A stretch of 15,742 nucleotides of DNA from Actinomycetes bacterium (GCA_023412435.1 JAEYNS010000235.1:1-15742), one strand, 5' to 3'; positions 5,741 through 13,992 are shown, counted from the first letter of the stretch. Notes: generated from the letters alone by a model not told the origin. Program-made: numbers and translations.

Positions 5741-7992
5741 GCATCGATCGCATCAACGCCACACCCACCCGCTGGACCACCCTGCTCGGACTCATCCTTG
5801 TGCCCGTGCTGGTCGCGGGCGGCCTGCTGTGGGCGAACTGGAACGACGACGAGCGGCTGCGCACCGTCGAGGCGGCGATCGTCAACCTGGACGAGCCGGT
5901 CACCATCGAGGGGGAGTACATCCCGCTCGGACGCCAGCTGACGGCTGCCCTCGTCGACTCCGACAGGGTGCGGAACCTGCACTGGGAACTCGCCTCCGAG
6001 GCCGACGCCCGGCAGGGACTGGCCACCGGCGACTACGCGGCGATGGTGACGATTCCGCCGGAGTTCTCGGCCGCGGCGACGTCCTACGCCGGGGAGGCCT
6101 CGGAGGCGAGCCGGGCGACGATCGGCATCGAGACCTCCCCCGTGGCAGGGATCGCCGATGCCACCCTCGGCAAGGTGGTGGCCCAGGAGGCGGCACGGGT
6201 GCTCAACGAGACCCTCACCTCCACCTACCTCGAACAGATCTACCTGGGCTTCAACGACATGGGCGAGCAGTTCGTCACGATCGCTGACGGCGCAGCCGAA
6301 CTCGCCGACGGCGCGGGGGACCTCGCCGACGGACTCGGCGAGGCGGCCGATGGCGCCGGACAGCTCGCCGACGGGACCTCGGAGCTGGCCGGGGGACTGC
6401 GGACCATGGCCGACGAGACTGCCTCCCTGCCCAGGCAGACCCGGACCCTGGCGGACGGCGTCGCCACCTACGTGGGGGGCGTGAACGACCTCGTCGACCA
6501 GACCATCGACACGGTGGGTCAGCAGGGCGAACTGGTGGCAGGGGTCGGCCAGTTGTCGCAGGGCGCCGCGGGCGTGGCCGGCGGGATCGCTGCCTACCGC
6601 GACGCGATGGGCGGTCTGGGCAGCAACACCGAGTTGCTCGCCGGCGCGCAGGCTGCGGCCGACGCGCAGGCGCAGACGACGCAGGTGCAGTCGGGCCTCG
6701 CGAGCGCTGCGAACCGGGCGGCCACCGAAGCCCTGGGCCCCGCGCAGTCGGCAGCACCGCAGGCTGCGCCGTGCCCCGACGAGATCGAGGACCTCGGTGG
6801 GTGCGCCTTCTTCGAAGCCGGGCGCACCGCGGGCGTGGTCGTCGGCGTGAACGCCGGCACCCCGGCCGGCGCCCAGGCCGGGCTCCAGGTAGGGCTCGGG
6901 GTGGGGGTTCCGGTCGGTGTCGGCGCGGCCGCGCAGGCTGCCGCCGGCGGCGTCACCCAGATCGATCCGGACACCGGGCAGTCCCTGCTGTCGGGAGCCG
7001 AGCTCCTGGCCGGCGGGCTGGCCGACCTGCACGACCAGCTCGAGGGTGCCGCCGAGGACGCAGCCGGCGCGGTGGGGAAGCTGGAGCAGCTGAAGAGTGG
7101 CGGCACGAAGCGCGCCAAGGGCACCGACCAGCTCGCCGACGGCATCCCGCAGCTGGCCGACGGGATCGCGCAGGCGGCCGACGGGGCCACCACCCTGGCC
7201 GACGGCACGGCCGAGTTCTCCGACGGGATCTCCGAGGCCGCCGACGGCGCGTCCCAGCTCGCCGACGGCGCGCGTGAGCTCGCCGACGGCCTGGCCGAGG
7301 GCAAGGACCAGCTGCCGAGCTACTCCGACGGCGACCGGCAGACGCTGGCCGAGGTGGTGTCGGCACCGATCTCCACCACGAACCTGCTCGGCACCGCAGG
7401 GTTCGGCGCCGGCTGGGTGACGCTGCTGATGGTGCTCGCGCTCTGGGCGGGTGCGATGGCTACCTTCTTCGTCTTCCGTCCGTCCGGCGCCCAGCTGCTC
7501 GGGTCGGCGCGATCCTCGGTGCGACTCGTCGTCGAGGCGCTGCTGCCCAGCGCGCTGGTGGTGAGCGCCCAGGCAGTGCTGGTCACGGTGATCGGGCAGT
7601 TCGCGCTGCAGTTGTCCGCCGGCAAGCTGCTCACCACCGCCGGGTTGATGCTGCTGGCGGGCCTCGTCTTCGTGGTGGTGAACCACGCCCTCGCGGCCTG
7701 GTTCGGCAACGCCGGACGCCTCGTCGCCCTCGGCCTGGCCATGCTGACTCTCGCCTCGGCCCTGACCAGCGCGGCGCCTGCGGTGTTCGGGGCGTTGCGC
7801 AGCTTCTCGCCGCTCACCCCGGCGCTGGACGCCGTGCGCGCCGTCGTGACCGAGTCCGGGGCGGCGGCCACCAACACGTTCTTGCTGCTCGGCTGGCTTG
7901 TGGCAGGCCTCGCCGCCAGCGCGATCGCCATCGTCCGCCACCGCACCACGAGCTTCACCGCCCTGCTGCAGGCCCACGGGGTGTCGAGCTAG
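5737..7992 (+). CDS. YhgE/Pip family membrane protein with two heptad arrays
   Basis: A 751-residue protein of the phage-infection-protein (YhgE/Pip) family, related to the EsaA family of type VII secretion and with an ABC-2-permease-like C-terminus. One N-terminal helix (TTLLGLILVPVLVAGGLLW) is followed by the YhgE N-terminal extracytoplasmic region. The first heptad array lies at about 183-220 (pattern xxxLADG). A long Ala/Gly/Gln-rich insert contains Cys346 and Cys356 and a Gly/Val-rich stretch. The second array, eight near-perfect heptads, lies at 463-518. About five membrane helices fill the last 200 residues. The arrays probably form an extracytoplasmic coiled stalk. ATG at 5737 overlaps the MMPL stop in ATGA, with GGAG at 5726-5729, so translation is coupled. 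Function in actinobacteria is not established; a role with the MMPL pump is inferred from the operon. Homologues were first found as phage receptors in lactococci and bacilli. Confidence 0.9.
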   Translation: MSIDRINATPTRWTTLLGLILVPVLVAGGLLWANWNDDERLRTVEAAIVNLDEPVTIEGEYIPLGRQLTAALVDSDRVRNLHWELASEADARQGLATGDYAAMVTIPPEFSAAATSYAGEASEASRATIGIETSPVAGIADATLGKVVAQEAARVLNETLTSTYLEQIYLGFNDMGEQFVTIADGAAELADGAGDLADGLGEAADGAGQLADGTSELAGGLRTMADETASLPRQTRTLADGVATYVGGVNDLVDQTIDTVGQQGELVAGVGQLSQGAAGVAGGIAAYRDAMGGLGSNTELLAGAQAAADAQAQTTQVQSGLASAANRAATEALGPAQSAAPQAAPCPDEIEDLGGCAFFEAGRTAGVVVGVNAGTPAGAQAGLQVGLGVGVPVGVGAAAQAAAGGVTQIDPDTGQSLLSGAELLAGGLADLHDQLEGAAEDAAGAVGKLEQLKSGGTKRAKGTDQLADGIPQLADGIAQAADGATTLADGTAEFSDGISEAADGASQLADGARELADGLAEGKDQLPSYSDGDRQTLAEVVSAPISTTNLLGTAGFGAGWVTLLMVLALWAGAMATFFVFRPSGAQLLGSARSSVRLVVEALLPSALVVSAQAVLVTVIGQFALQLSAGKLLTTAGLMLLAGLVFVVVNHALAAWFGNAGRLVALGLAMLTLASALTSAAPAVFGALRSFSPLTPALDAVRAVVTESGAAATNTFLLLGWLVAGLAASAIAIVRHRTTSFTALLQAHGVSS
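6283..7310 (+). repeat. Two in-frame heptad-repeat arrays (21-bp units) in the Pip gene
   Basis: Array 1 begins near 6283 with about five units and array 2 spans about 7123-7290 with eight. The unit encodes xxxLADG or xxxAADG, and the DNA repeats in 21-bp steps around GCCGACGG. The string CAGCTCGCCGACGG occurs three times (about 6361, 7129 and 7256). The arrays are separated by about 720 bases of non-heptad coding sequence. Such DNA could lose or gain units by recombination. Confidence 0.8.
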
Positions 7993-8021
7993 CGGTCGCG
8001 TCCGGCCACTGGCTCCGCCGA

Positions 8022-8067
8022 CCACCCCTGGGTGGACAGTTCCGGCCGTCCTCGGCGACAACTGTCC
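8022..8067. terminator. Probable bidirectional terminator region between convergent genes
   Basis: Within the 86-base gap between the Pip and acyltransferase stop codons, CCACC-CCTG-GGTGG (8022-8035) forms a short hairpin. GGACAGTT (8034-8041) pairs with AACTGTCC (8060-8067) across an 18-base GC-rich loop. The two overlap by two bases. No T-tract follows either, as is common in high-GC actinobacteria. The convergent position supports a terminator role. Confidence 0.4.
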
Positions 8068-8078
8068 CGTCCGCCGAC

Positions 8079-8900
8079 CTACGGCCCGTCCGGGCCTGTG
8101 GCCGAGGCGGACGAAGTCGCCGACGGCGGCGAGGTGGCGGACCGGCGCTCCTTCTCGGCCTCGGCGGCCGCCTGGCGCAGCGCGACGGCGCGGGCGAAGT
8201 CAGCCTGGGTGGGCATGCCGTAGGCGCGCGCGGTGGTGTCGTGCATCTCGACGACGTAGCGGTAGAGCCGGTCGGAGAACTGCCGGGCGATCTCGCCGGG
8301 AGCGGCCCGCAGCGGCCGTCCGAACACGATGTGGACGTGTGGGCGGCCCGGCACCGGCAGGGTCGCCCCGTACGGCATCGCGGCGTACGCCCCGACCAGG
8401 GCGATCGGCAGCACCGGCGTGTCGCGGGAGATGCTGAGCGCCGCCGCACCCGGGGTGAACCCGGACATCGCGCCGGTCCGCGACCTGGTGCCCTCGGGGA
8501 ACAGGAGCAGCGGGACGCCGTTGCTGAGCAGTTCGCCGGCGATGCCGCGACGTCCGGTGCGGTTGGAGTGCCCCTGCCGGACGACGGGGAACGAGTTGAA
8601 GAACAACGTGGTGGGCAGTGACTTGTACCAGGTGTCGAAGAAGTAGTCGGCCGCTGCGCCACTGGACAGGTTGCGCGACAGCCGGCGCGGCAGGGAGCCG
8701 TAGATCAGCGGGGCGTCGAGGTGGCTGGAGTGGTTGGCGACGGCGACGAAGGGCACTTTGAGCGTGTCCAGGTTCCGCATCCCGTGGGTGTGCACGTTCA
8801 CCACCGACCAGATGTACGGCTTCATCACCAACTGCTGGGCCACCATCCGGGCCAGCCCGGGGCCCGCGCTGGTGTACCTGCTCAGACTGGGCTCCGACAC
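8079..8900 (-). CDS. Lysophospholipid/1-acylglycerol-3-phosphate acyltransferase family (PlsC-like) protein
   Basis: A 273-residue acyltransferase of the PlsC superfamily, which transfers an acyl group to lysophosphatidic acid or a similar acceptor at the membrane. The catalytic HX4D motif is NHSSHLD (His57/Asp62). FPVVRQG supplies block II, FPEGTRSRTG (134-143) the substrate-phosphate-binding block III, and VLPIALVG block IV, in the usual order and spacing. The tail after about residue 240 is charged, then Ser/Ala/Thr-rich and probably disordered. GTG at 8900 is preferred over the upstream GTG at 8948 because AGGAGG (8908-8913, reverse strand) sits seven bases before it. The SDR gene ends 53 bases upstream on the same strand, so the two are probably co-transcribed. 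The acceptor cannot be told from sequence; hydrolase-type or glycolipid-type relatives also occur in actinobacteria. Confidence 0.88.
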   Translation of the reverse strand: MSEPSLSRYTSAGPGLARMVAQQLVMKPYIWSVVNVHTHGMRNLDTLKVPFVAVANHSSHLDAPLIYGSLPRRLSRNLSSGAAADYFFDTWYKSLPTTLFFNSFPVVRQGHSNRTGRRGIAGELLSNGVPLLLFPEGTRSRTGAMSGFTPGAAALSISRDTPVLPIALVGAYAAMPYGATLPVPGRPHVHIVFGRPLRAAPGEIARQFSDRLYRYVVEMHDTTARAYGMPTQADFARAVALRQAAAEAEKERRSATSPPSATSSASATGPDGP

Positions 8901-8953
8901 GCCCCTGCCTCCTTGCCGTCGGCTGCCATTCTCACCCACTCCGGCCACCGCAG

Positions 8954-9721
8954 TCAGTCACGGCTCCTGGTGAGCAGCCGTGAGACCGCGCGGATCAGCA
9001 CGTGCGGGCCCTTGGCGGCGAGGAAGACGGCGAACTTCCACCGTTTGGTCGGGATGGACAGCGACTTGCCGCGTTCGGCGTCCTTCAGCGCGACGTCGAC
9101 CAGCCGGTCGACGTCCACCCACACCCAGGACGGCAGGGCCGAGGTACGGATCCCGGCGCGGTCGTGGAACTCGGTGCGGACCCACCCCGGGCAGAGCGCG
9201 GTGACCGTCACCCCGGTGTCGTGCAGTTCGTTGCCGAGGCTTTCGGAGTAGACGCGCACCCACGCCTTGATCGCCGAGAAGTGGCCCTGCATGATCCAGC
9301 CGGACGCCGAGGAGACGTTGATGATCCGGCCCCGGCCGCGGTCTCGCATCGCCCGGCCGGCCGCGCCGCCGAGCATCAGCACCGCCTTGCACATCACGTC
9401 GAGGGCCTGCTCGTGGATCTCCACCTTCGGATCCAGCAGCTTGGTGTGCAGGCCGAAACCTGCGTTATTCACCAGCAGGTCGATCGGACGGTCGGCATCG
9501 GCCAGCCGGTCGGCCACCCTGAGCACCTCGTCATGGAGGGCGAGGTCGGCCGAGATCACCTCCACCTCGACGCCGTGCTCGGCCCGCAACTGCGCGGCCG
9601 ACTCCTCGAGCCGCTCCAGGTTGCGGGCGACCAGCACGAGGTTGTCGCCCCGCCGGGCGAGGGCGCGGGCGAAGGCGGCACCGATGCCTGACGTGCCACC
9701 GGTGACGAGAGCGGTTGCCAT
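8954..9721 (-). CDS. Short-chain dehydrogenase/reductase, catalytic Tyr replaced by Phe
   Basis: A 255-residue classical-type SDR with a Rossmann fold. TGGTSGIG (7-14) is the cofactor loop, NNAG (85-88) the structural motif, and NVSSAS (135-140) holds the catalytic Ser138. The PG motif is present in ALCPGWVRTEF. Where relatives have YSAxK the protein reads HFSAIK: Phe148 (codon at 9278-9280) replaces the general acid/base Tyr, while Lys152 is kept. Ser138 and residue 148 are ten apart, as in the shorter-loop group whose motif reads GTYSAHKAW. The enzyme may be inactive as an oxidoreductase, or use another group. ATG at 9721 is preceded by AGGAGGTAGG. It lies directly upstream of the acyltransferase, so a lipid or cell-envelope substrate is possible but not shown. 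Confidence 0.92.
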   Translation of the reverse strand: MATALVTGGTSGIGAAFARALARRGDNLVLVARNLERLEESAAQLRAEHGVEVEVISADLALHDEVLRVADRLADADRPIDLLVNNAGFGLHTKLLDPKVEIHEQALDVMCKAVLMLGGAAGRAMRDRGRGRIINVSSASGWIMQGHFSAIKAWVRVYSESLGNELHDTGVTVTALCPGWVRTEFHDRAGIRTSALPSWVWVDVDRLVDVALKDAERGKSLSIPTKRWKFAVFLAAKGPHVLIRAVSRLLTRSRD

Positions 9722-9761
9722 GTCGGGAAACCTACCTCCTCGGCGTCGGGCGCCGCATCGT

Positions 9762-9777
9762 CGCCGGCTGCCCGGCG
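9762..9777 (-). terminator. Weak hairpin downstream of ackA
   Basis: CGCCGG-ctgc-CCGGCG gives a 6-bp stem and a tetraloop within the 76-base gap between the ackA stop and the SDR start. No T-run follows. It may attenuate transcription from ackA into the SDR gene, or mean nothing. Confidence 0.25.
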
Positions 9778-9797
9778 GGACGTTGACTGGTCGGGAA

Positions 9798-10982
9798 CTA
9801 CCTGACGACGGCGATGGTCTCGCGGGCCATCGCCAACTCCTCGTTGGTCGGGACGACCAGGACGGTGATCGGCGAGCCGGGCCTCGAGATCACCCGGGGC
9901 TGCTTGGAGCGGACGGCGTTGGCCTCCTCGTCCAGCCAGAAGCCCAATTCTTCAAGCCGGCGCACCACGGTGCCCCGCACCAGCGGGTCGTTCTCGCCGA
10001 CACCGGCGGTGAAGGTGAGCGCGTCCACCCGTCCGAGGACCGCCAGGTAGGAGCCGATGTAGCTCAGCAGCCGGTGGCAGTAGACGTCCATGGCGAGCCT
10101 GGCCTTCTCGTCACCCTCGTCGATCAGGTCGTTCAGGTCGCGGAAGTCGGTCACGCCGGCCAGGCCGAGCATGCCGGAACGCTTGTTGAGCAGGTTGTCG
10201 ACGTCGGCAAGGCTCATCCCGAGTTCGCGGCCGAGGAAGGCGTGCAGGCCGGGATCGACGTCGCCGGAGCGGGTGCCCATCACCAGCCCTGCCAGCGGGG
10301 TCAGACCCATCGACGTCTCGACCGCGACACCGCCGCGGACCGCGGAGATCGAGGCGCCGTTACCGAGGTGGCAGACGATCTGGTTCACCTGGTCGTAGGG
10401 CCGGTCCAGCACCTCGGCGACCTTCCGCGACACGTAGCTGTGCGAGGTCCCGTGGAAGCCGTACTTGCGGATCCCGTGCTCGGCGGCGAGCCTGGCGTCG
10501 ACGGCGTAGGTGTAGGCCTCCGGCGGCAGCGTCGAGAAGAACGCGGTGTCGAAGATCGCGACATGCGGGATGTCGGGCAGCGCCTTGCGGGCGGCCTCGA
10601 TGCCGGCGATGCCGGGCGGGTTGTGCAGCGGTGCCAGCGGACTGAGTTCGCGCAGGCCCTCGATCACGTCGTCGGTGATCAGGGTGGTCTCGCGGAACTT
10701 CGAGCCGCCGTGCACTGTCCGGTGGCCGACCGCCCGGATCTCGCCCAGGTCGGGGCCGTGGTCGTCGAAGACCTTCACCAGGTGGGCGAGGGCGCGGTCG
10801 TGGTTGGAGGAGCCGCGATCGACGTGGAAGGTCTCGCCGCCGACGTGGTGGTCGAGGGTGCTGGACTCCTCACCGACCCGCTGGATGATGCCGTGCGCCA
10901 CCACTTCCTCGGTGTCGGCGTCGATCACCTGGTACTTGACCGAGGACGATCCGCAGTTCAGCAGCAGGATCGGTGTGGCCAT
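9798..10982 (-). CDS. ackA: Acetate kinase
   Basis: Acetyl phosphate plus ADP gives acetate plus ATP, the substrate-level phosphorylation step after phosphotransacetylase; reversible, cytoplasmic, a dimer of actin-like fold. The 394 residues have the normal length. LNCGSSSVKY (Asn9) binds phosphate and GHRTVHGG holds Arg88. LAPLHNPPG is present, catalytic Asp145 is in FDTAFF, and His177 is in YGFHGTSH. HLGNGAS and MGLTPLAGLVMGTRSGD (Arg in the GTRSGD block) follow, then FTAGVGEN, with the C-terminal Glu in PTNEE. All catalytic residues are present. ATG at 10982 has GGAG upstream. It follows pta by 64 bases on the same strand, the standard pta-ackA order, so it is co-transcribed. Confidence 0.98.
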   Translation of the reverse strand: MATPILLLNCGSSSVKYQVIDADTEEVVAHGIIQRVGEESSTLDHHVGGETFHVDRGSSNHDRALAHLVKVFDDHGPDLGEIRAVGHRTVHGGSKFRETTLITDDVIEGLRELSPLAPLHNPPGIAGIEAARKALPDIPHVAIFDTAFFSTLPPEAYTYAVDARLAAEHGIRKYGFHGTSHSYVSRKVAEVLDRPYDQVNQIVCHLGNGASISAVRGGVAVETSMGLTPLAGLVMGTRSGDVDPGLHAFLGRELGMSLADVDNLLNKRSGMLGLAGVTDFRDLNDLIDEGDEKARLAMDVYCHRLLSYIGSYLAVLGRVDALTFTAGVGENDPLVRGTVVRRLEELGFWLDEEANAVRSKQPRVISRPGSPITVLVVPTNEELAMARETIAVVR

Positions 10983-11046
10983 GGGCTGGGGCTCCTTCGT
11001 GTGGCAGGACGGACTGGTTCGGGCGGGGCTACGGGGGACGGCAGCC

Positions 11047-13137
11047 TCACGAGGCCTGGCGGACGGCGGGCGGGGCGGCCTGGGCCTGGATGGCGGTGAT
11101 CGCGACCGTGTTGACGATGTCCTCGACCAGGGCGCCGCGGGAGAGGTCGTTGACCGCCCGGTTGAGGCCCTGCAGCACCGGGCCGATCGCCACGGCGTTG
11201 GCCGAGCGCTGGACCGCCTTGTAGGTGTTGTTGCCGGTGTTCAGGTCCGGGAAGATGAAGACCGTCGCCCGTCCCGCCACCGCCGAGTCCGGCAGCTTCG
11301 TCCTGGCCACCGCCGGATCCACCGCGGCGTCGAACTGGATCGGGCCCTCGAGGGCGAGCTCGGGCGCCCGCTCCCGCACGATCTCGGTAGCCCGCCGCAC
11401 CTTGTCGACATCGGCACCCGAACCGGAGGTTCCGGTGGAGTAGGAGAGCATCGCCACCCGCGGCTCGATGCCGAAGTTGGCGGCGGTCTCGGCCGACGAG
11501 ATCGCGATGTCCGCCAACTGCTCGGCGGTCGGGTTGGGGTTGACCGCGCAGTCGGCGTAGACGACCACCCGGTCCGGCAGGCACATCAGGAACGATCCGG
11601 AGACCACGGAGACACCGGGACGGGTCTTGATGAACTCCAGCGACGGACGGATCGTGTTCGCGGTGGTGTTGATGGCCCCGGAGACCATGCCGTCGGCCAT
11701 CCCCAGGTGCACCATCATCGTGCCGAAGTAGGACAGGTCGGTGAGCTTGGCCCGCGCCTGCTCAAGGGTGACCCCCTTGTGGGCGCGCAGCCGGGCGTAC
11801 TCGGCGGCGAACCGTTCGACCAGCTCGGGGTCGGTGGGGTCGACGATCTCCACTCCGGACAGCCCCAGCCCCAGGTGGGTGGCGCGGTTCTTCACCGCCG
11901 TCGGGTCGCCGAGCAGGATCAGGTTCGCCACGCCCCGTCGGGTGAGGATGGCGGCCGATTCGAGGATCCGGTCGTCGGTGGACTCGGGCATCACGATGGT
12001 GCGCCGGTTGGAGCGGGCGAGCTCCATCAGCTGGTGTTCGAACATCAGCGGGGTGACGACTGTCGACCTGTGGACCTGGAGCGCGTTCAGCAGCCGCTCA
12101 CTGTCGACGTACTCGGAGAACAGCCGGCGGGCGATCTCGACCTTGCGGGGGCTGGAGGTCATCGCGCCCTCCAGCGGGAAGAGCCGCTCGGCGGTGGTGT
12201 AGGTGCCGAGGTGGGTCATCCCGATCGGCAGCTCGTTGCGGACGGTGCTGACCAGGCGCAGGATCGGCTCGGGGATGGGGTAGCCGCCGACCAGGATCAC
12301 CCCTGACAGGTGGGGGAAGGCGCCGGAGGCGTTGGCCAGCAGCAGACCGGGCAGCAGGTCGGTGCGATCGCCGGGCATGATCACTGTGGAGTCCGGCTCG
12401 AGCCGGTCGAGCACGTTGGGCAGGGTCATCGCCGCCACGATCGGACGGACGGACTCCCGGCCGAGCAGCTCAGGGTTGCCCAGCACGAGGTTGGCGTCCA
12501 CCGCGTCGAACTGGTCGGCGAGGGTGGGGGCCGCCAGCAGCCGGTCGGAGGGCAGGACCTCGACCACGACGCCCTCGATGGTCTCCAGCTTCCCGCGGAC
12601 CTCGTCGAGGTCCCCGACGTCGACCCGGTTGGCGATCACGGAGATCACCTTCGCGTGGTGGTGGGTGAACTCGGCGACCCCGGCCTCGGCGGCGGCGAGG
12701 ATCTCGTCGGGCTTGCGGTTGCGTCCGCTGACGACGAGCAGGACAGGGCTGTTGAGGTTCGCCGCCACCCGGGCGTTGAAGGTCAGTTCGGTGGGGGTGG
12801 TGATGTCGGTGTAGTCGGAGCCGACGATGACCACGGCGTCGTAGCGCTCGCGCAGGTCGGCGAACCGGTCGACGAGGCGGGAGAGCGCCTCGTTGGGATC
12901 GTCACGGACATCGTCGTAGGTGACGCCGACGCCGTCGTCGTACTCCTGCTCGATCTGGGGCTGGTTGACCAGCACCTCCAGGACCTCGTCGCGGCGGCCG
13001 GCGTTCACGATCGGGCGGAACACCGCCACCGAGGTGACCTCACGCTGCAGGGCGTCCATGATGCCGACGGCGACCATTGACTTGCCCGTGAGCCCCTCCG
13101 GCGCGGCGAGGTAGATGCTGCTTTTCACAGCAGGCAT
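11047..13137 (-). CDS. pta: Phosphate acetyltransferase (long form with BioD-like and DRTGG domains)
   Basis: Acetyl-CoA plus phosphate gives acetyl phosphate plus CoA, feeding acetate kinase. The 696-residue protein has the three-part long architecture of E. coli Pta. A BioD-like P-loop region (about 1-190, AAPEGLTGKS at the start) is followed by a DRTGG domain (about 210-320). The catalytic PTA_PTB domain begins near residue 370 and contains SYSTGTSGSGAD and the FIFPDLNTGNNTYKAVQRS block. The N-terminal domains usually serve assembly and regulation by NADH or pyruvate. The start is not certain. ATG at 13137 fits the family's N-terminus but lacks a good ribosome site. GTG at 13176, 13 codons earlier, overlaps the nfo stop in GTGA with GAGG ten bases upstream. 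Either way it sits in line with nfo upstream and ackA downstream. Confidence 0.97.
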   Translation of the reverse strand: MPAVKSSIYLAAPEGLTGKSMVAVGIMDALQREVTSVAVFRPIVNAGRRDEVLEVLVNQPQIEQEYDDGVGVTYDDVRDDPNEALSRLVDRFADLRERYDAVVIVGSDYTDITTPTELTFNARVAANLNSPVLLVVSGRNRKPDEILAAAEAGVAEFTHHHAKVISVIANRVDVGDLDEVRGKLETIEGVVVEVLPSDRLLAAPTLADQFDAVDANLVLGNPELLGRESVRPIVAAMTLPNVLDRLEPDSTVIMPGDRTDLLPGLLLANASGAFPHLSGVILVGGYPIPEPILRLVSTVRNELPIGMTHLGTYTTAERLFPLEGAMTSSPRKVEIARRLFSEYVDSERLLNALQVHRSTVVTPLMFEHQLMELARSNRRTIVMPESTDDRILESAAILTRRGVANLILLGDPTAVKNRATHLGLGLSGVEIVDPTDPELVERFAAEYARLRAHKGVTLEQARAKLTDLSYFGTMMVHLGMADGMVSGAINTTANTIRPSLEFIKTRPGVSVVSGSFLMCLPDRVVVYADCAVNPNPTAEQLADIAISSAETAANFGIEPRVAMLSYSTGTSGSGADVDKVRRATEIVRERAPELALEGPIQFDAAVDPAVARTKLPDSAVAGRATVFIFPDLNTGNNTYKAVQRSANAVAIGPVLQGLNRAVNDLSRGALVEDIVNTVAITAIQAQAAPPAVRQAS

Positions 13138-13172
13138 GCTATCCGCCGGGTCGGCTGCCGGTGCCGCGGCCG

Positions 13173-13970
13173 TCACATTCCCAGCGCCTCGCGCAGGTAC
13201 GCCAGGTCGGCGACATGCGCTGTCAGAGGCCCAGGAGTCTCGATCACGATGGGGCACCCGGCGCTGCGGATGGCGTCGGCGAGGCCGTCTGGATCACACC
13301 CGCCCCGGCCGAGATTGGCATGCCGGTCGGCCCCGGAGTCGAAGGCGTCGCGGGAGTCGTTGGCGTGCAGCAGGTCGAGCCTCCCCGTGATCGCCTTGAG
13401 CCGGTCGACCAGTCCGGCGAGTTCCTCGCCGCCGGCGTGGGCATGGCAGGTGTCGAGGCAGAATCCGACCCGGTCGGCGTTGGGGGAGCCGGCGATCGCC
13501 GACCACAGCCGGTCGATCTTCTCCAGACCGCGGGCCATCGAGTTGGTTCCGCCTGCGGTGTTCTCGATCAGCAGCGGGACGTCGATGCGGAGCCCGTCGA
13601 TCGCCTTGCGCCAGTTCTCGTAGCCGACCGCGGGGTCGTCGCCGGCCAGCACGTGGCCGCCGTGGACGATCACCCCTGCGGCGCCGATCTCGGCGGCCGC
13701 GGTGAGCTGCTTCTGCAGGTGCTGGCGGGACGGGATCCGGATCCGGTTGTTGGTGGTCGCGACGTTCAGCACGTACGGGGCGTGGACGAACAGCATCACC
13801 CCGGCGGCTTCGGCATCGGCCTTCAGCCCTGCCGCACCGCCGGCGTAGGCGACCTTCGGGCCTTTCCATGCCTGCGGGTCGCCGAGGAAGAACTGGCTGA
13901 CCGTTGCGTCGCGGGCAGCGGCTTCGGCGATCGGGTCGGTCTGGTCGACGTGGGCACCCAGCTGGATCAT
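13173..13970 (-). CDS. nfo: Deoxyribonuclease IV (AP endonuclease IV, Nfo family)
   Basis: Cleaves DNA 5' to abasic sites and repairs oxidative 3' ends in base excision repair; a three-zinc TIM barrel. The 265 residues are slightly short of the roughly 280 usual. The full ligand set can be picked out: His63 (FVHAPY), His103 (IVHGGH), Glu136 (LLIENTAG), Asp173 and His176 (CLDTCHAH), His202 (LLHANDSRD), Asp215 and His217 (DRHANLGRGG), and Glu244 (VIETPG). It is therefore probably active. ATG at 13970 gives the family N-terminus IQLGAHV but has only GGGG-type purines about 14 bases upstream, so translation may depend on the preceding gene, which stops 22 bases earlier. Its own stop is entangled with a possible pta start. 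Confidence 0.95.
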   Translation of the reverse strand: MIQLGAHVDQTDPIAEAAARDATVSQFFLGDPQAWKGPKVAYAGGAAGLKADAEAAGVMLFVHAPYVLNVATTNNRIRIPSRQHLQKQLTAAAEIGAAGVIVHGGHVLAGDDPAVGYENWRKAIDGLRIDVPLLIENTAGGTNSMARGLEKIDRLWSAIAGSPNADRVGFCLDTCHAHAGGEELAGLVDRLKAITGRLDLLHANDSRDAFDSGADRHANLGRGGCDPDGLADAIRSAGCPIVIETPGPLTAHVADLAYLREALGM

Positions 13971-13992
13971 GGCTCGACGATATCCCCTGCCC

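Noticed and set aside
4870..8061. Very long minus-strand open frame (1063 codons) across MMPL and Pip
   Set aside because: It is antisense to two genes with clear domains; its composition (Gly/Arg/Gln/His) is the usual shadow of high-GC coding sequence.
8901..8948. Upstream GTG at 8948 as acyltransferase start
   Set aside because: No ribosome site; the GTG at 8900 has AGGAGG seven bases upstream.
9267..11099. Long plus-strand open frame opposite the SDR gene and ackA
   Set aside because: Antisense shadow of two well-identified enzymes; no ribosome site or domain pattern.
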